Part shown: piece by piece, positions 1 to 6,284 of the stretch
Layout of the letters: each line of letters starts with the position of its first letter
Position numbering within the stretch: position 1 is the stretch's first letter
Source: Arthrobacter_H sp030452125
GTDB taxonomy: Bacteria; Actinomycetota; Actinomycetes; Actinomycetales; Micrococcaceae
Assembly: GCA_052379645.1 (NCBI GenBank)
Contig: JBQSYU010000014.1
DNA length: 64,000 nucleotides
Direction: 5' to 3' (one strand)
The notes under the pieces: generated by a model
The model's database searches: none
Seen by the model: only the letters and a program-made list of their open reading frames with translations
What the model was told of the DNA's origin: nothing
Made by a program: the position numbers and the translations under genes

Positions 1-133
1 GGAGGTTGACGGTTTCAGTGCTCATGTTGGCTTCCTGTTCTTGCTGCATTGCTGGTGCGTGGTCGGTGGTGGTCATGATGGCTTCGGGTTGGTCGGAGTA
101 GCGCGGGCGGCGCCGGCTTCTTCTGGCTTTCAT
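1..133 (-). CDS. Unknown protein of the integrated element, cut by the window edge
   Basis: An ORF starts at ATG 133 and runs off the left edge, so only about 44 N-terminal residues are visible. They begin with a strongly basic stretch (MKARRSRRRPRY) followed by a polar region rich in Thr, Gln and Glu. The start overlaps the stop of the WhiB gene as ATGA, and an AAAGGAA ribosome-binding site sits about six bases upstream, which favours this start over the in-frame ATGs at 76, 49 and 25. No family is recognised. It looks like the next gene of the element operon. Confidence 0.5.
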   Translation of the reverse strand, partial: MKARRSRRRPRYSDQPEAIMTTTDHAPAMQQEQEANMSTETVNL

Positions 134-399
134 GCTGTATTCCTTTCGTTGGTAAGCCGTAGCTCTTTGATCTGTTGCGGTGCCTTGCCGCCCCACACGC
201 CGTGCTGTTGGTGTGGGGAGTCGGTGGCCAACTTCAGGCAGGGCGCCCGGACCGGGCAGGAATGGCACAGTGCGGCGGCTGCTTGGTTTGTGTAGGAGTC
301 CGTGGCGAACCATTCATCTGCATTTCCTTGCTGGCACGGCGTGAGCTGCTGGCCGGCTGGCTGGACTGCTGCCCATGGGTTGGGCCATCTTTTCGTCAT
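130..399 (-). CDS. WhiB-family iron-sulfur transcription factor
   Basis: This 89-residue protein has the four-cysteine WhiB pattern: one Cys in LTPC near residue 22, then a C-x2-C-x5-C group (CHSCPVRAPC), followed by the GVWGG turn and a basic tail. WhiB-like proteins are actinobacterial [4Fe-4S] regulators that usually bind the principal sigma factor. Copies on actinophages and mobile elements are well known. An AGGAAAA ribosome-binding site precedes ATG 399. The gene lies 14 bp after the ATPase gene and overlaps the following ORF by 4 bp, so it is probably translated as part of the element operon. Whether it regulates the element or the host is inference. Confidence 0.88.
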   Translation of the reverse strand: MTKRWPNPWAAVQPAGQQLTPCQQGNADEWFATDSYTNQAAAALCHSCPVRAPCLKLATDSPHQQHGVWGGKAPQQIKELRLTNERNTA

Positions 400-413
400 G
401 GTTTTTCCTAGCG

Positions 414-2105
414 CTACGGGGAGCAGGTGATATGTCGTGTGTGGCCTTGGCTGGCCATATCAGGGTGAATCTCGCCGTGGCACACGTCGCAGAATGTCGA
501 GCTGTCCAGGCTGAGGAAAAGGCGCCGGCTTCCGGTGCCGGAGTCTCTGACTGGTTCGGCTACGGTGATGCCGGTTGCCGCCAGTGCCGGCGTGATCCGT
601 TTGAGTCGTCCGCTGGCAGTGTGCGCGGCCTTGGGCCAAGTCCTTGGGGGTTTCTCTGGCGTTATCTCAGCCAGTAACTCACTCGCGGTGCCGCCCCACG
701 AGTGCCGTTGAATCACGAGGTCACGCACGGCGCTGGCGAAAGCGTCACCCTCAATCACGTCGGCGGCTGCCGTCGTCGTCGCGGTCAAGTAGTCGGCTAG
801 CGTGGTCCAGCCGGTCACTTGGTCAAGTGCTGCCAAGACTCGGGCAAAGTCAGCCATTCGCGGCATCTCGTCCAAGTGCACGCTAGGTAGTACCTCCAGC
901 ACCTGGGCAAGCAGGTCAAGAATTGCACCGTGGGTTTCCTGCCGCACTGCTTCGAATTGCTCGGACACTTGGCGTTCGGTGCGTCGGTCGGCCGCCGGGA
1001 TGGGATCCAGCTCTACCTGTAGTAGTCGGTCGGCCACGTCGCCCTGGAGTGAGCCGGGGTCAATGCTGGTCATGCCCACGACGCGTTGGAAGTGCAGAAC
1101 TGTCACGTCAAGGTCTGAGTACTTCTCGCGCTTCTTGTATCCGTCGCCGGTTACCGCTTTGCACAGTGCGTCTTGGAACCACGGCGGCAGATGTGAGACG
1201 TTATCGAGTCCAATGACGGGTTCCTGGTAGGCCGTGACTGCCCAATCGTCTGCGCTGACCGGTGCGGAACCAACGGGCGCCGGGGATGGGCTGACCAACG
1301 TAATCAGCATTTTTAGTGCCGTTGTCTTGGCAGTTCCTTGTTGGCCAATGAGTGCTAGGAAAGGGTGGGGAATGTCGGGGATGCACGCGGCCACGAGCCA
1401 GCCGGCCAAGAGTCGAAAGCTGCTTTCTGACGCGTTCACTAGGTGTTGGAATCCGTCGAGGTTGCCGCCCATTTTGGGGGCTGGCATTGGTGAAATGAGG
1501 GATGACCGGCGAAACAGAATAGGGGACTGGTCCAGTAGATCGACGCGGCCGGGGGCAACGGCGACGGCGTTACCCTCTGGAGTTCCCGCATCGATGATGA
1601 TGGTTGGGCCTGTGCGACCGAACCGGAGAAAGACCGGAACCTCATCGGCCGTCAGCGCGTCACCCTCAAGTACGTTCAGCATTTCCTTTAGTGCCGTATC
1701 GCTGGGGGTGCGCTTCTTTTCGTCGTAGTACAGCTTCGCCAAGCGCTGCCGTAGGCCTGCTTTTCCGCGCAGGTCGAGAGCGATGCTCGGCCGCTTGTGC
1801 TCCACGGCGTAGACCTTGCCCTCTGTACTCTTGACGACGCTATAGAGCGAACGGGCCATTTCAACGAGAATGGCGCTCTGTGATGGGGCCTCTCGTTTCG
1901 GGGCAACAGTCTTGCCGGCCGCCCGTTCCTTGGCGCTCGGTTCGGTATATGTGGAGCCGTCGTCATGGTCTTGGGCGCCGTCGCTGTAGCGATCGTCCGG
2001 TGGAACCGGGTGGTCAATCCCAGCATCAAAGGGCGGCGGGATTGGCGACCAGGCAGAAGACGCGAAAGGGTCTACGGGAGGGTGTCCGTAGTCGTATTCA
2101 GTCAT
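414..2105 (-). CDS. P-loop ATPase / putative replication helicase of the element
   Basis: A 563-residue protein with a polar N-terminal half and a P-loop ATPase domain. The Walker A motif GQQGTAKTT has its Lys near residue 260, and the likely Walker B strand VIGLDNVSH has its Asp near 301. A conserved arginine-rich segment (GDVADRLLQVEL) follows about 60 residues later. The LDNVSHLPPWFQDALCKAVTG region resembles mobile-element ATPases often paired with a primase/polymerase. The C-terminus carries a possible zinc knuckle (CDVCHGEIH, then a final His and Cys). An AAAGGAG ribosome-binding site precedes ATG 2105. Likely role is element DNA replication; helicase activity and partner are inferred, and no primase gene is visible. 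Confidence 0.72.
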   Translation of the reverse strand: MTEYDYGHPPVDPFASSAWSPIPPPFDAGIDHPVPPDDRYSDGAQDHDDGSTYTEPSAKERAAGKTVAPKREAPSQSAILVEMARSLYSVVKSTEGKVYAVEHKRPSIALDLRGKAGLRQRLAKLYYDEKKRTPSDTALKEMLNVLEGDALTADEVPVFLRFGRTGPTIIIDAGTPEGNAVAVAPGRVDLLDQSPILFRRSSLISPMPAPKMGGNLDGFQHLVNASESSFRLLAGWLVAACIPDIPHPFLALIGQQGTAKTTALKMLITLVSPSPAPVGSAPVSADDWAVTAYQEPVIGLDNVSHLPPWFQDALCKAVTGDGYKKREKYSDLDVTVLHFQRVVGMTSIDPGSLQGDVADRLLQVELDPIPAADRRTERQVSEQFEAVRQETHGAILDLLAQVLEVLPSVHLDEMPRMADFARVLAALDQVTGWTTLADYLTATTTAAADVIEGDAFASAVRDLVIQRHSWGGTASELLAEITPEKPPRTWPKAAHTASGRLKRITPALAATGITVAEPVRDSGTGSRRLFLSLDSSTFCDVCHGEIHPDMASQGHTRHITCSP

Positions 2106-2128
2106 GGCTTCTTTCGTCTCCTTTCGTG

Positions 2129-2356
2129 TTAGGTATTCAGTTGGCGTCTGAGGCGCACTATTTCGGGGTCATATTTGCGAACGAGCGACATGGTGCCGGC
2201 GTCGTACCTGTTGAGGGCGACGCGTGCCCTAGCGCGGTCCTCTCCGGTTTCGGCCGTGGCCAGTTCCTCGGCCAGTTCGTCGCGGCGCTTCGTGCGTCTC
2301 CGCTCGGCCATGGGTGGCAAGCGTGAATATGCTGCCTTGCATTCAAGCTCGTTCAC
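2129..2356 (-). CDS. Small charged protein of the element, unknown function
   Basis: A 75-residue protein that is highly charged and mostly helical in appearance, rich in Arg and Glu (AERRRTKRRDELAEEL; EIVRLRRQLNT). It starts at GTG 2356, whose last bases overlap the stop of the preceding small ORF as GTGA, and a GGTGAG sequence lies just upstream. It ends 23 bp before the ATPase gene. No family is recognised. The composition would suit a short coiled-coil or nucleic-acid-binding protein, but that is only inference. Confidence 0.5.
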   Translation of the reverse strand: MNELECKAAYSRLPPMAERRRTKRRDELAEELATAETGEDRARARVALNRYDAGTMSLVRKYDPEIVRLRRQLNT

Positions 2357-2439
2357 AGCTCACCGCCGGTGGACTGTTCTAGAGAGAGTGCGGCCGTGCA
2401 AAAGGCGGGCCTGGGTACGCGGGTCGGCCTGTGTTCCAT
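2353..2439 (-). CDS. Possible 28-residue microprotein of the element
   Basis: An ATG at 2439 lies two bases after the stop of the 38-residue ORF and is preceded by an AAAGAAGA purine stretch. The 28-codon frame (starting MEHRPTRVPRP) stops in a GTGA overlap with the next gene. The tight packing is the only support. The peptide could equally be a translational leader or a chance frame. Confidence 0.28.
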   Translation of the reverse strand: MEHRPTRVPRPAFCTAALSLEQSTGGEL

Positions 2440-2441
2440 CG

Positions 2442-2558
2442 TCAGTTCTTCTTTCGGTTCGGGGTTCGCTGTTGCTGTGCGAAATACAGCGGCATGATTA
2501 CGAGCTGTGCCAGTGCGGAGCCAATGAGCAGGAAGCCTGCTACCTCGTCGGGGTTCAC
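2442..2558 (-). CDS. Possible 38-residue single-pass membrane protein of the element
   Basis: A GTG at 2558 overlaps the stop of the upstream 81-residue gene (GTGA). The frame encodes 38 residues: a short acidic start (NPDEV), one hydrophobic segment of about 20 residues (GFLLIGSALAQLVIMPLYF) and a basic tail (QQQRTPNRKKN), a typical small inner-membrane protein with the tail in the cytoplasm. A longer upstream extension of this frame reads as low-complexity basic sequence antisense in style and is less likely. Function unknown; small membrane proteins on elements can be holin-like, regulatory or exclusion factors. Confidence 0.45.
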   Translation of the reverse strand: MNPDEVAGFLLIGSALAQLVIMPLYFAQQQRTPNRKKN

Positions 2559-2800
2559 TGCTGGCCACTCGGGTACGGTGCCGCTGCTGTCATGGCCTGG
2601 AGCGTTGAGAGCACCTGTGGCAGATGCTCGACGGGAAACCTCAAGTGCTCCTTGCCATAGCCGCTGAACAGAACGACGTGCTGCGTTTCGGCCAGGATTC
2701 CCGGCACGACCTCGGCGCCGTACCAAATCGTCCCTAGCTCGTCTGCTGCCCAAGCGCTGGCATGTGTAGTCGCGTCTGGGGATGGCCGCCACTCGTTCAC
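2555..2800 (-). CDS. Hypothetical 81-residue protein of the element
   Basis: The GTG start at 2800 overlaps the stop of the HTH gene (GTGA), and the stop overlaps the next start in the same way, so it sits inside a translationally coupled chain. The protein is soluble-looking, with alternating strand-like and helical stretches (TQHVVLFSGYGKEHLRF; LPQVLSTLQAM). No recognised motif. Its reading frame has normal amino-acid composition, unlike the overlapping alternative frame on the same strand, and so it is preferred as the real gene. Confidence 0.55.
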   Translation of the reverse strand: MNEWRPSPDATTHASAWAADELGTIWYGAEVVPGILAETQHVVLFSGYGKEHLRFPVEHLPQVLSTLQAMTAAAPYPSGQQ

Positions 2801-3018
2801 TGCGCCACTCGCTTATCTGTGCGCTCGAACGTTTGGCCGTTGAGAAATTCCTCTACGTCATCCCAGCGGTAGCGAACCGTGCGGGTATTCACGCGCACGA
2901 ATTTCGGGCCTGTTCCCAAGTAGCGCTGCTGTGCAAGGCTCGCCGTGCTGACGCCCAAGTACTCGGCTACAGCGTCGGGCCTGACCAATCCTCGGGGCTT
3001 TTCTGTTTCTGCTGACAT
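2797..3018 (-). CDS. Excisionase-like helix-turn-helix protein
   Basis: A 73-residue MerR/Xis-type winged-helix protein: VRPDAVAEYLGVSTASLAQQR is the helix-turn-helix, followed by a wing (GPKFVRVNTRTVRYRWDDVEEFL). This fold is common in recombination directionality factors and small element repressors. The start at ATG 3018 has a good GAGGAAC ribosome-binding site six bases upstream; a longer frame to 3117 lacks one and would cross the promoter region. It is divergent from the regulator-integrase pair and is the first gene of the leftward operon, so it may both control excision and act at the 3041-3091 repeats (inference). Confidence 0.72.
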   Translation of the reverse strand: MSAETEKPRGLVRPDAVAEYLGVSTASLAQQRYLGTGPKFVRVNTRTVRYRWDDVEEFLNGQTFERTDKRVAQ

Positions 3019-3040
3019 GGCTAGTTCCTCATTTAGATGC

Positions 3041-3091
3041 GTTGGATATCTGCTGACATCAAATAGACTAGGTGTTGAGTTGGATATCTGC
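3041..3091. repeat. Two direct repeats of 13 bp in the divergent control region
   Basis: The 13-bp sequence GTTGGATATCTGC occurs at 3041-3053 and again, unchanged, at 3079-3091, a period of 38 bp. Each copy contains the palindrome GATATC. They lie between the excisionase-like gene and the rightward regulator gene, where operators or Xis/Int arm sites are expected. A partial copy (TTGGATATC) occurs near 3539 inside the rightward gene. Confidence 0.75.
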
Positions 3092-3137
3092 AAGTTATTC
3101 AATTGAAACGTTTGCAAGATGCGGCAAGAATGCAGCT

Positions 3138-3767
3138 ATGCCCTATTCCTGGAGCGCGGAAATTGCGCCAAATACCGAAGTTGAATGCGACGAACGCGGC
3201 GCCATTGTGCACGCGGCGGTGGTGATCAGGATTGACGACGGGCCGTGTTGCACGGTGGCGGCCGTCAACGATGGGAGGGGCGGGTATTTTGCTCGGTCTA
3301 TGGCCGTCGAAAATGCCGACGGTTCACCTGTGACCGGGACGACGCTACGTAGCGTCAGGGTCTCCGAGATGCTCCAGAGGGTCGCAAGTTACCTGCTCCA
3401 TTGGGCAGAAAAAATGCGACTCGAGGGGATCAGCAAGCCGGAGCCGGATGGCGGCCGGCAGCACACCTTAGACGATGGTGACGAGTGGTTTCTCCGACAG
3501 ATTGGCGCCGCTTCGGGCAACGGGCCGGCCGATGCCGATTGGATATCGGAGCTTCGGGCGGCGGGACCATCGAGCCGCAAAGGTATGTATGCAATCGCCA
3601 AGCTGTACCGGATCGCAGAACGTCGGGCCGTAGCTCCAAATAAATTCATTCAGGAAGTACTGGCTATGAGTCCCGCGACGGCAAGTCATTGGGTCAAGCT
3701 CACCAGGGCAGCCGGCCATTTGCCTCCGAGTGCACGAAAGCCGAGGGCGTCAAGTGGCCTCGATTGA
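3138..3767 (+). CDS. Putative HTH regulatory protein upstream of the integrase
   Basis: About 209 residues from ATG 3138. The N-terminal half is a strand-rich domain of unknown type. The C-terminal part (MYAIAKLYRIAERRAVAPNKF, then EVLAMSPATASHWVKLTRAAGHLP) has the pattern of the helix-turn-helix found at the end of similar-sized proteins encoded beside integrases on actinobacterial elements. The start is uncertain: no clear ribosome-binding site is seen, and a GTG start at 3072 is possible though it would overlap the direct repeats. The gene overlaps the integrase start by 14 bp, so the two are probably co-translated. A repressor or replication-control role is inference. Confidence 0.6.
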   Translation: MPYSWSAEIAPNTEVECDERGAIVHAAVVIRIDDGPCCTVAAVNDGRGGYFARSMAVENADGSPVTGTTLRSVRVSEMLQRVASYLLHWAEKMRLEGISKPEPDGGRQHTLDDGDEWFLRQIGAASGNGPADADWISELRAAGPSSRKGMYAIAKLYRIAERRAVAPNKFIQEVLAMSPATASHWVKLTRAAGHLPPSARKPRASSGLD

Positions 3768-4887
3768 GCCATATACAAACAACGGTGGCAAGCGCTACCG
3801 GGTGCTCTATCGGACGCCTGAGCGCAAGCAGACGCAAAAGCGCGGATTCAAGACCAAGCGTGATGCTGAGCTGTTCCTAGCGTCTGTGGAAGTGAGCAAG
3901 GCAAAGGGCGAGTACATAGACCCGGCGGCGGCTCGTGTGACCATTGCGGAGCTGGGGCCGGCGTGGCTTGGCCGGCAAACACACTTGAAGCCGTCCGCGT
4001 TCCGGCCGGTGGAGAGTGCGTGGCGTATATACGTGTTGGCGCGGTGGGGGAGCGTTGCTGTATCGGATATACGCAAGACGGCGGTGCAGCAGTGGGTGTC
4101 TGAACTATCGAGCGGGGACGAAACGACAAAGCCGCCACGCAGGCCCAAGGGCGCAACGACGGTAATCAGGGCCTATGGCGTCTTGGCCGCCATTCTTGAT
4201 GAAGCAGTGGACGACCGGCGAATACTGACCAATCCCTCGCGTGGCGTGAACCTGCCGCGCAAGGTAAAGAAAGCGCACGTGTACTTGTCCCACGAGCAGG
4301 TGCACGAGCTGGCCGCCGTATCAAAGTATCCGCTGCTCGTTCGCACCCTGGCCTACTGCGGTCTGCGTTGGGGCGAGGCGACCGGCCTCCGCGTGTGCGA
4401 CGTGGACACGGGCCGAGGACGGCTGAATATTGAGCAGAATGCCGTAGCCGTCGGCGGCAAAATCATAGTAGGCACTCCGAAGAACCATCGGCGCCGTTCC
4501 GTGCCATTTCCGCGCTTCCTAGCTGATGGGCTGGCTGCTGAATGTGCCGGCCGGCATCGTGAGGACCTGGTGTTTCCTGGCCCTGATGGTAGTTACCTTA
4601 AAACGGCGCGGGTTCACGATGACAATTTCTCTTGGTTTGCGTCGGCCGTTCGCAAAGCCGACGTTCCGCGCATCACGCCGCACGACTTGAGGCATACCGC
4701 GGCCAGCTTCGCTGTGAGCGCCGGGGCCAACGTCAAGGCCGTGCAGCGAATACTTGGGCACAGCTCGGCCGCGATGACGCTGGACGTTTACGCTGACCTC
4801 TTTGACGACGACCTAGACGCCGTGAGCGTGGCTCTAGATAACGCCTATTCACGCTCAGGTGTTGCCAAAATGTTGCCAAACGCTTAG
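3754..4887 (+). CDS. int: Tyrosine recombinase / phage-type integrase
   Basis: A 377-residue integrase that catalyses site-specific insertion and excision of the element. The N-terminal arm-binding region (SIEPYTNNGGKRYRVLYR) is followed by an SAM-like core-binding domain and the catalytic domain with Arg near 205 (GLRWGEATGL), a Lys near 243 (TPKNHRRR), HDLRH near 310-314, the GHSS His near 336 and the nucleophile Tyr near 346 (LDVYADL). All catalytic residues are present. GTG 3754 is preferred over GTG 3730 because of GAGGG six bases upstream and the family-typical start. Its 3' end faces the 3' end of tRNA-Ser(CGA), the presumed target site. Confidence 0.93.
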   Translation: MASIEPYTNNGGKRYRVLYRTPERKQTQKRGFKTKRDAELFLASVEVSKAKGEYIDPAAARVTIAELGPAWLGRQTHLKPSAFRPVESAWRIYVLARWGSVAVSDIRKTAVQQWVSELSSGDETTKPPRRPKGATTVIRAYGVLAAILDEAVDDRRILTNPSRGVNLPRKVKKAHVYLSHEQVHELAAVSKYPLLVRTLAYCGLRWGEATGLRVCDVDTGRGRLNIEQNAVAVGGKIIVGTPKNHRRRSVPFPRFLADGLAAECAGRHREDLVFPGPDGSYLKTARVHDDNFSWFASAVRKADVPRITPHDLRHTAASFAVSAGANVKAVQRILGHSSAAMTLDVYADLFDDDLDAVSVALDNAYSRSGVAKMLPNA

Positions 4888-4900
4888 GTCGGAACAAAGA

Positions 4901-4944
4901 TAAAGGCCCTACTTCCCCGGAATCTCGGGGGAGTAGGGCCTTTA
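4901..4944. terminator. Bidirectional terminator between integrase and tRNA-Ser(CGA)
   Basis: An 18-bp inverted repeat with a single G-T mismatch (arms 4901-4918 and 4927-4944) has A-rich sequence on one side and T-rich on the other, so it can terminate both the integrase transcript and the tRNA transcript. Confidence 0.85.
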
Positions 4945-4948
4945 TATC

Positions 4949-5036
4949 TGGCGGTGACGGTGGGATTTGAACCCACGTTGGCTCTCACCAAACAACATTT
5001 CGAGTGTTGCACCATCGGCCGCTCGGACACGTCACC
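4949..5036 (-). tRNA. tRNA-Ser(CGA)
   Basis: An 88-nt class II tRNA including an encoded CCA. Acceptor arms GGTGACG/CGTCACC pair perfectly, the anticodon loop CTCGAAA gives anticodon CGA (codon UCG), there is a long variable arm, and the T arm reads GTGGGTTCAAATCCCAC. Its 3' end is the likely attachment site of the adjacent element, and the tRNA remains complete after insertion. Confidence 0.95.
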
Positions 5037-5090
5037 AGACTGGACTACTCTAGCGGACGGTTCGCGGCAGTCCCAAACCGGCAGCTCGGC

Positions 5091-5573
5091 TCAGCGCATG
5101 GAGCGGAAGAAGCCGGTCAGGAGGGACGCGCATTCATCCTCCATCACCCCGGGGAAGACCTCGACCCAGTGGTTCAACCGTGGTTCGCGCAGCACCTCGA
5201 ACACGGAACCCGAGGCCCCGGCCTTCTCATCCCAGGCGCCGAAGACGACCCGCGGTATCCGGGCCAGCACGATCGCCCCGGCACACATGGCACAGGGCTC
5301 CAAGGTCACGACCAACGTGCAGTGCGCCAGCCGCCAGCCGTCGTCGTGCCCCGAATCCTTCAGGGCCGCGGCCGCGGCACGGATGGCCAGGACCTCGGCA
5401 TGGGCGGTGGGATCCCCGCTGGCCTCGCGTTCGTTGCGGCCGGTGGCCACGATGGATCCGTCGGGACCGATGACGACGGCACCGATGGGCACGTCGGCGG
5501 TCGCAAGCGCCGCCCGGGCCTGATCCAGCGCCAGCTCCATCCACCGTGCGTGGTGCGCGTCATCCCGGATCAC
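5091..5573 (-). CDS. tadA: tRNA adenosine(34) deaminase
   Basis: A 160-residue cytidine/adenosine deaminase-fold enzyme that converts A34 to inosine in tRNA-Arg(ACG), letting it read CGU, CGC and CGA. The zinc site is visible as HAE (THAEVL) and PCAMCAGA, and the TadA-type segments VPIGAVV and GRNERE are present. Length matches the family. It is transcribed opposite to upp and toward tRNA-Ser(CGA). Its expected substrate, tRNA-Arg(ACG), is encoded at 14288-14364. Assignment to TadA rather than guanine or cytosine deaminase rests on the motif set. Confidence 0.92.
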   Translation of the reverse strand: MIRDDAHHARWMELALDQARAALATADVPIGAVVIGPDGSIVATGRNEREASGDPTAHAEVLAIRAAAAALKDSGHDDGWRLAHCTLVVTLEPCAMCAGAIVLARIPRVVFGAWDEKAGASGSVFEVLREPRLNHWVEVFPGVMEDECASLLTGFFRSMR

Positions 5574-5620
5574 CCTCCAACCCTAGCCGAGCAGGCGGTT
5601 CGTGCTGGTAGTTTTATTCC

Positions 5621-6259
5621 ATGCGCGTACAGGTAGTCGACCACCCGTTGGTGGCCCATAAGGTCTCGGTGCTCCGGGATAAGAACACCCCGTCCCCGGT
5701 CTTCCGGCAGCTCACCGATGAACTGGTGACCCTGCTGGCCTACGAGGCGACCCGTGAGGTCAGGACGACGCAGATCGAAGTCCAGACCCCGGTCGCCACG
5801 ACCACCGGCACCGCCTTCGCCAAACCCACCCCCCTGGTGGTCCCGATCCTGCGGGCGGGCCTGGGCATGCTCGAAGGCATGACCCGGCTGGTTCCCACCG
5901 CGGAGGTCGGATTCCTGGGCATGGCCCGCAATGACACGACGCTGGACATCGTCACCTATGCGGAACGACTTCCCGATGACCTCACGGGCCGGCAGGTCTT
6001 CGTGCTGGACCCGATGCTCGCCACCGGGGGCACCCTGGTGGAATCCATCAAGTTCCTGTTCGAGCGCGGTGCCTCTGATGTCACCTGCATCTGCCTGATC
6101 GCCGCCCCCGAGGGGCTGGACCGGCTCGAAGAGATCTATGGGGATGACCCGAGGGTCCACCTGGTGTTGGGGGCCTTGGACGAGAAGCTGGATGAGAACG
6201 CCTACATCGTCCCGGGCCTCGGCGACGCCGGCGACCGGCTCTACGGGTTGGCCCACTAG
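5621..6259 (+). CDS. upp: Uracil phosphoribosyltransferase
   Basis: A 212-residue enzyme that makes UMP from uracil and PRPP in pyrimidine salvage. The PRPP-binding loop is VFVLDPMLATGGT, the N-terminal VDHPLVAHKVSVLRD and the C-terminal IVPGLGDAGDRLYG are family hallmarks, and the length is normal. It is divergent from tadA, with less than 50 bp between the starts, so the two promoters must lie very close together or overlap. Single-gene unit; the converging histidine kinase gene ends 25 bp downstream. Confidence 0.96.
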   Translation: MRVQVVDHPLVAHKVSVLRDKNTPSPVFRQLTDELVTLLAYEATREVRTTQIEVQTPVATTTGTAFAKPTPLVVPILRAGLGMLEGMTRLVPTAEVGFLGMARNDTTLDIVTYAERLPDDLTGRQVFVLDPMLATGGTLVESIKFLFERGASDVTCICLIAAPEGLDRLEEIYGDDPRVHLVLGALDEKLDENAYIVPGLGDAGDRLYGLAH

Positions 6260-6284
6260 CGGCTCCGTCGCGAACGGACCCGGC

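Larger units (their letters stand above)
1..4948. mobile_element. Integrated genetic element (integrase end), inserted at tRNA-Ser(CGA)
   Basis: A tyrosine integrase gene ends about 60 bp from the 3' end of a tRNA-Ser gene, the usual arrangement when an element integrates into a tRNA 3' end. Left of it lie an HTH excisionase-like gene, a cluster of tiny coupled genes, a P-loop ATPase of the kind found in phages and satellites, and a WhiB protein, all reading away from the integrase. The base composition is visibly less GC-rich than the rest of the window. The distal end and the second attachment site lie outside the window, so total size and class (prophage remnant, satellite or plasmid-like integrative element) cannot be decided. 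No capsid, terminase or conjugation gene is visible here. Confidence 0.82.

Noticed and set aside
2353..2568. 71-codon minus-strand frame beginning at GTG 2568
   Set aside because: Its first part overlaps the better 81- and 38-residue frames and has poor composition; only its last 28 codons are kept as a weak candidate.
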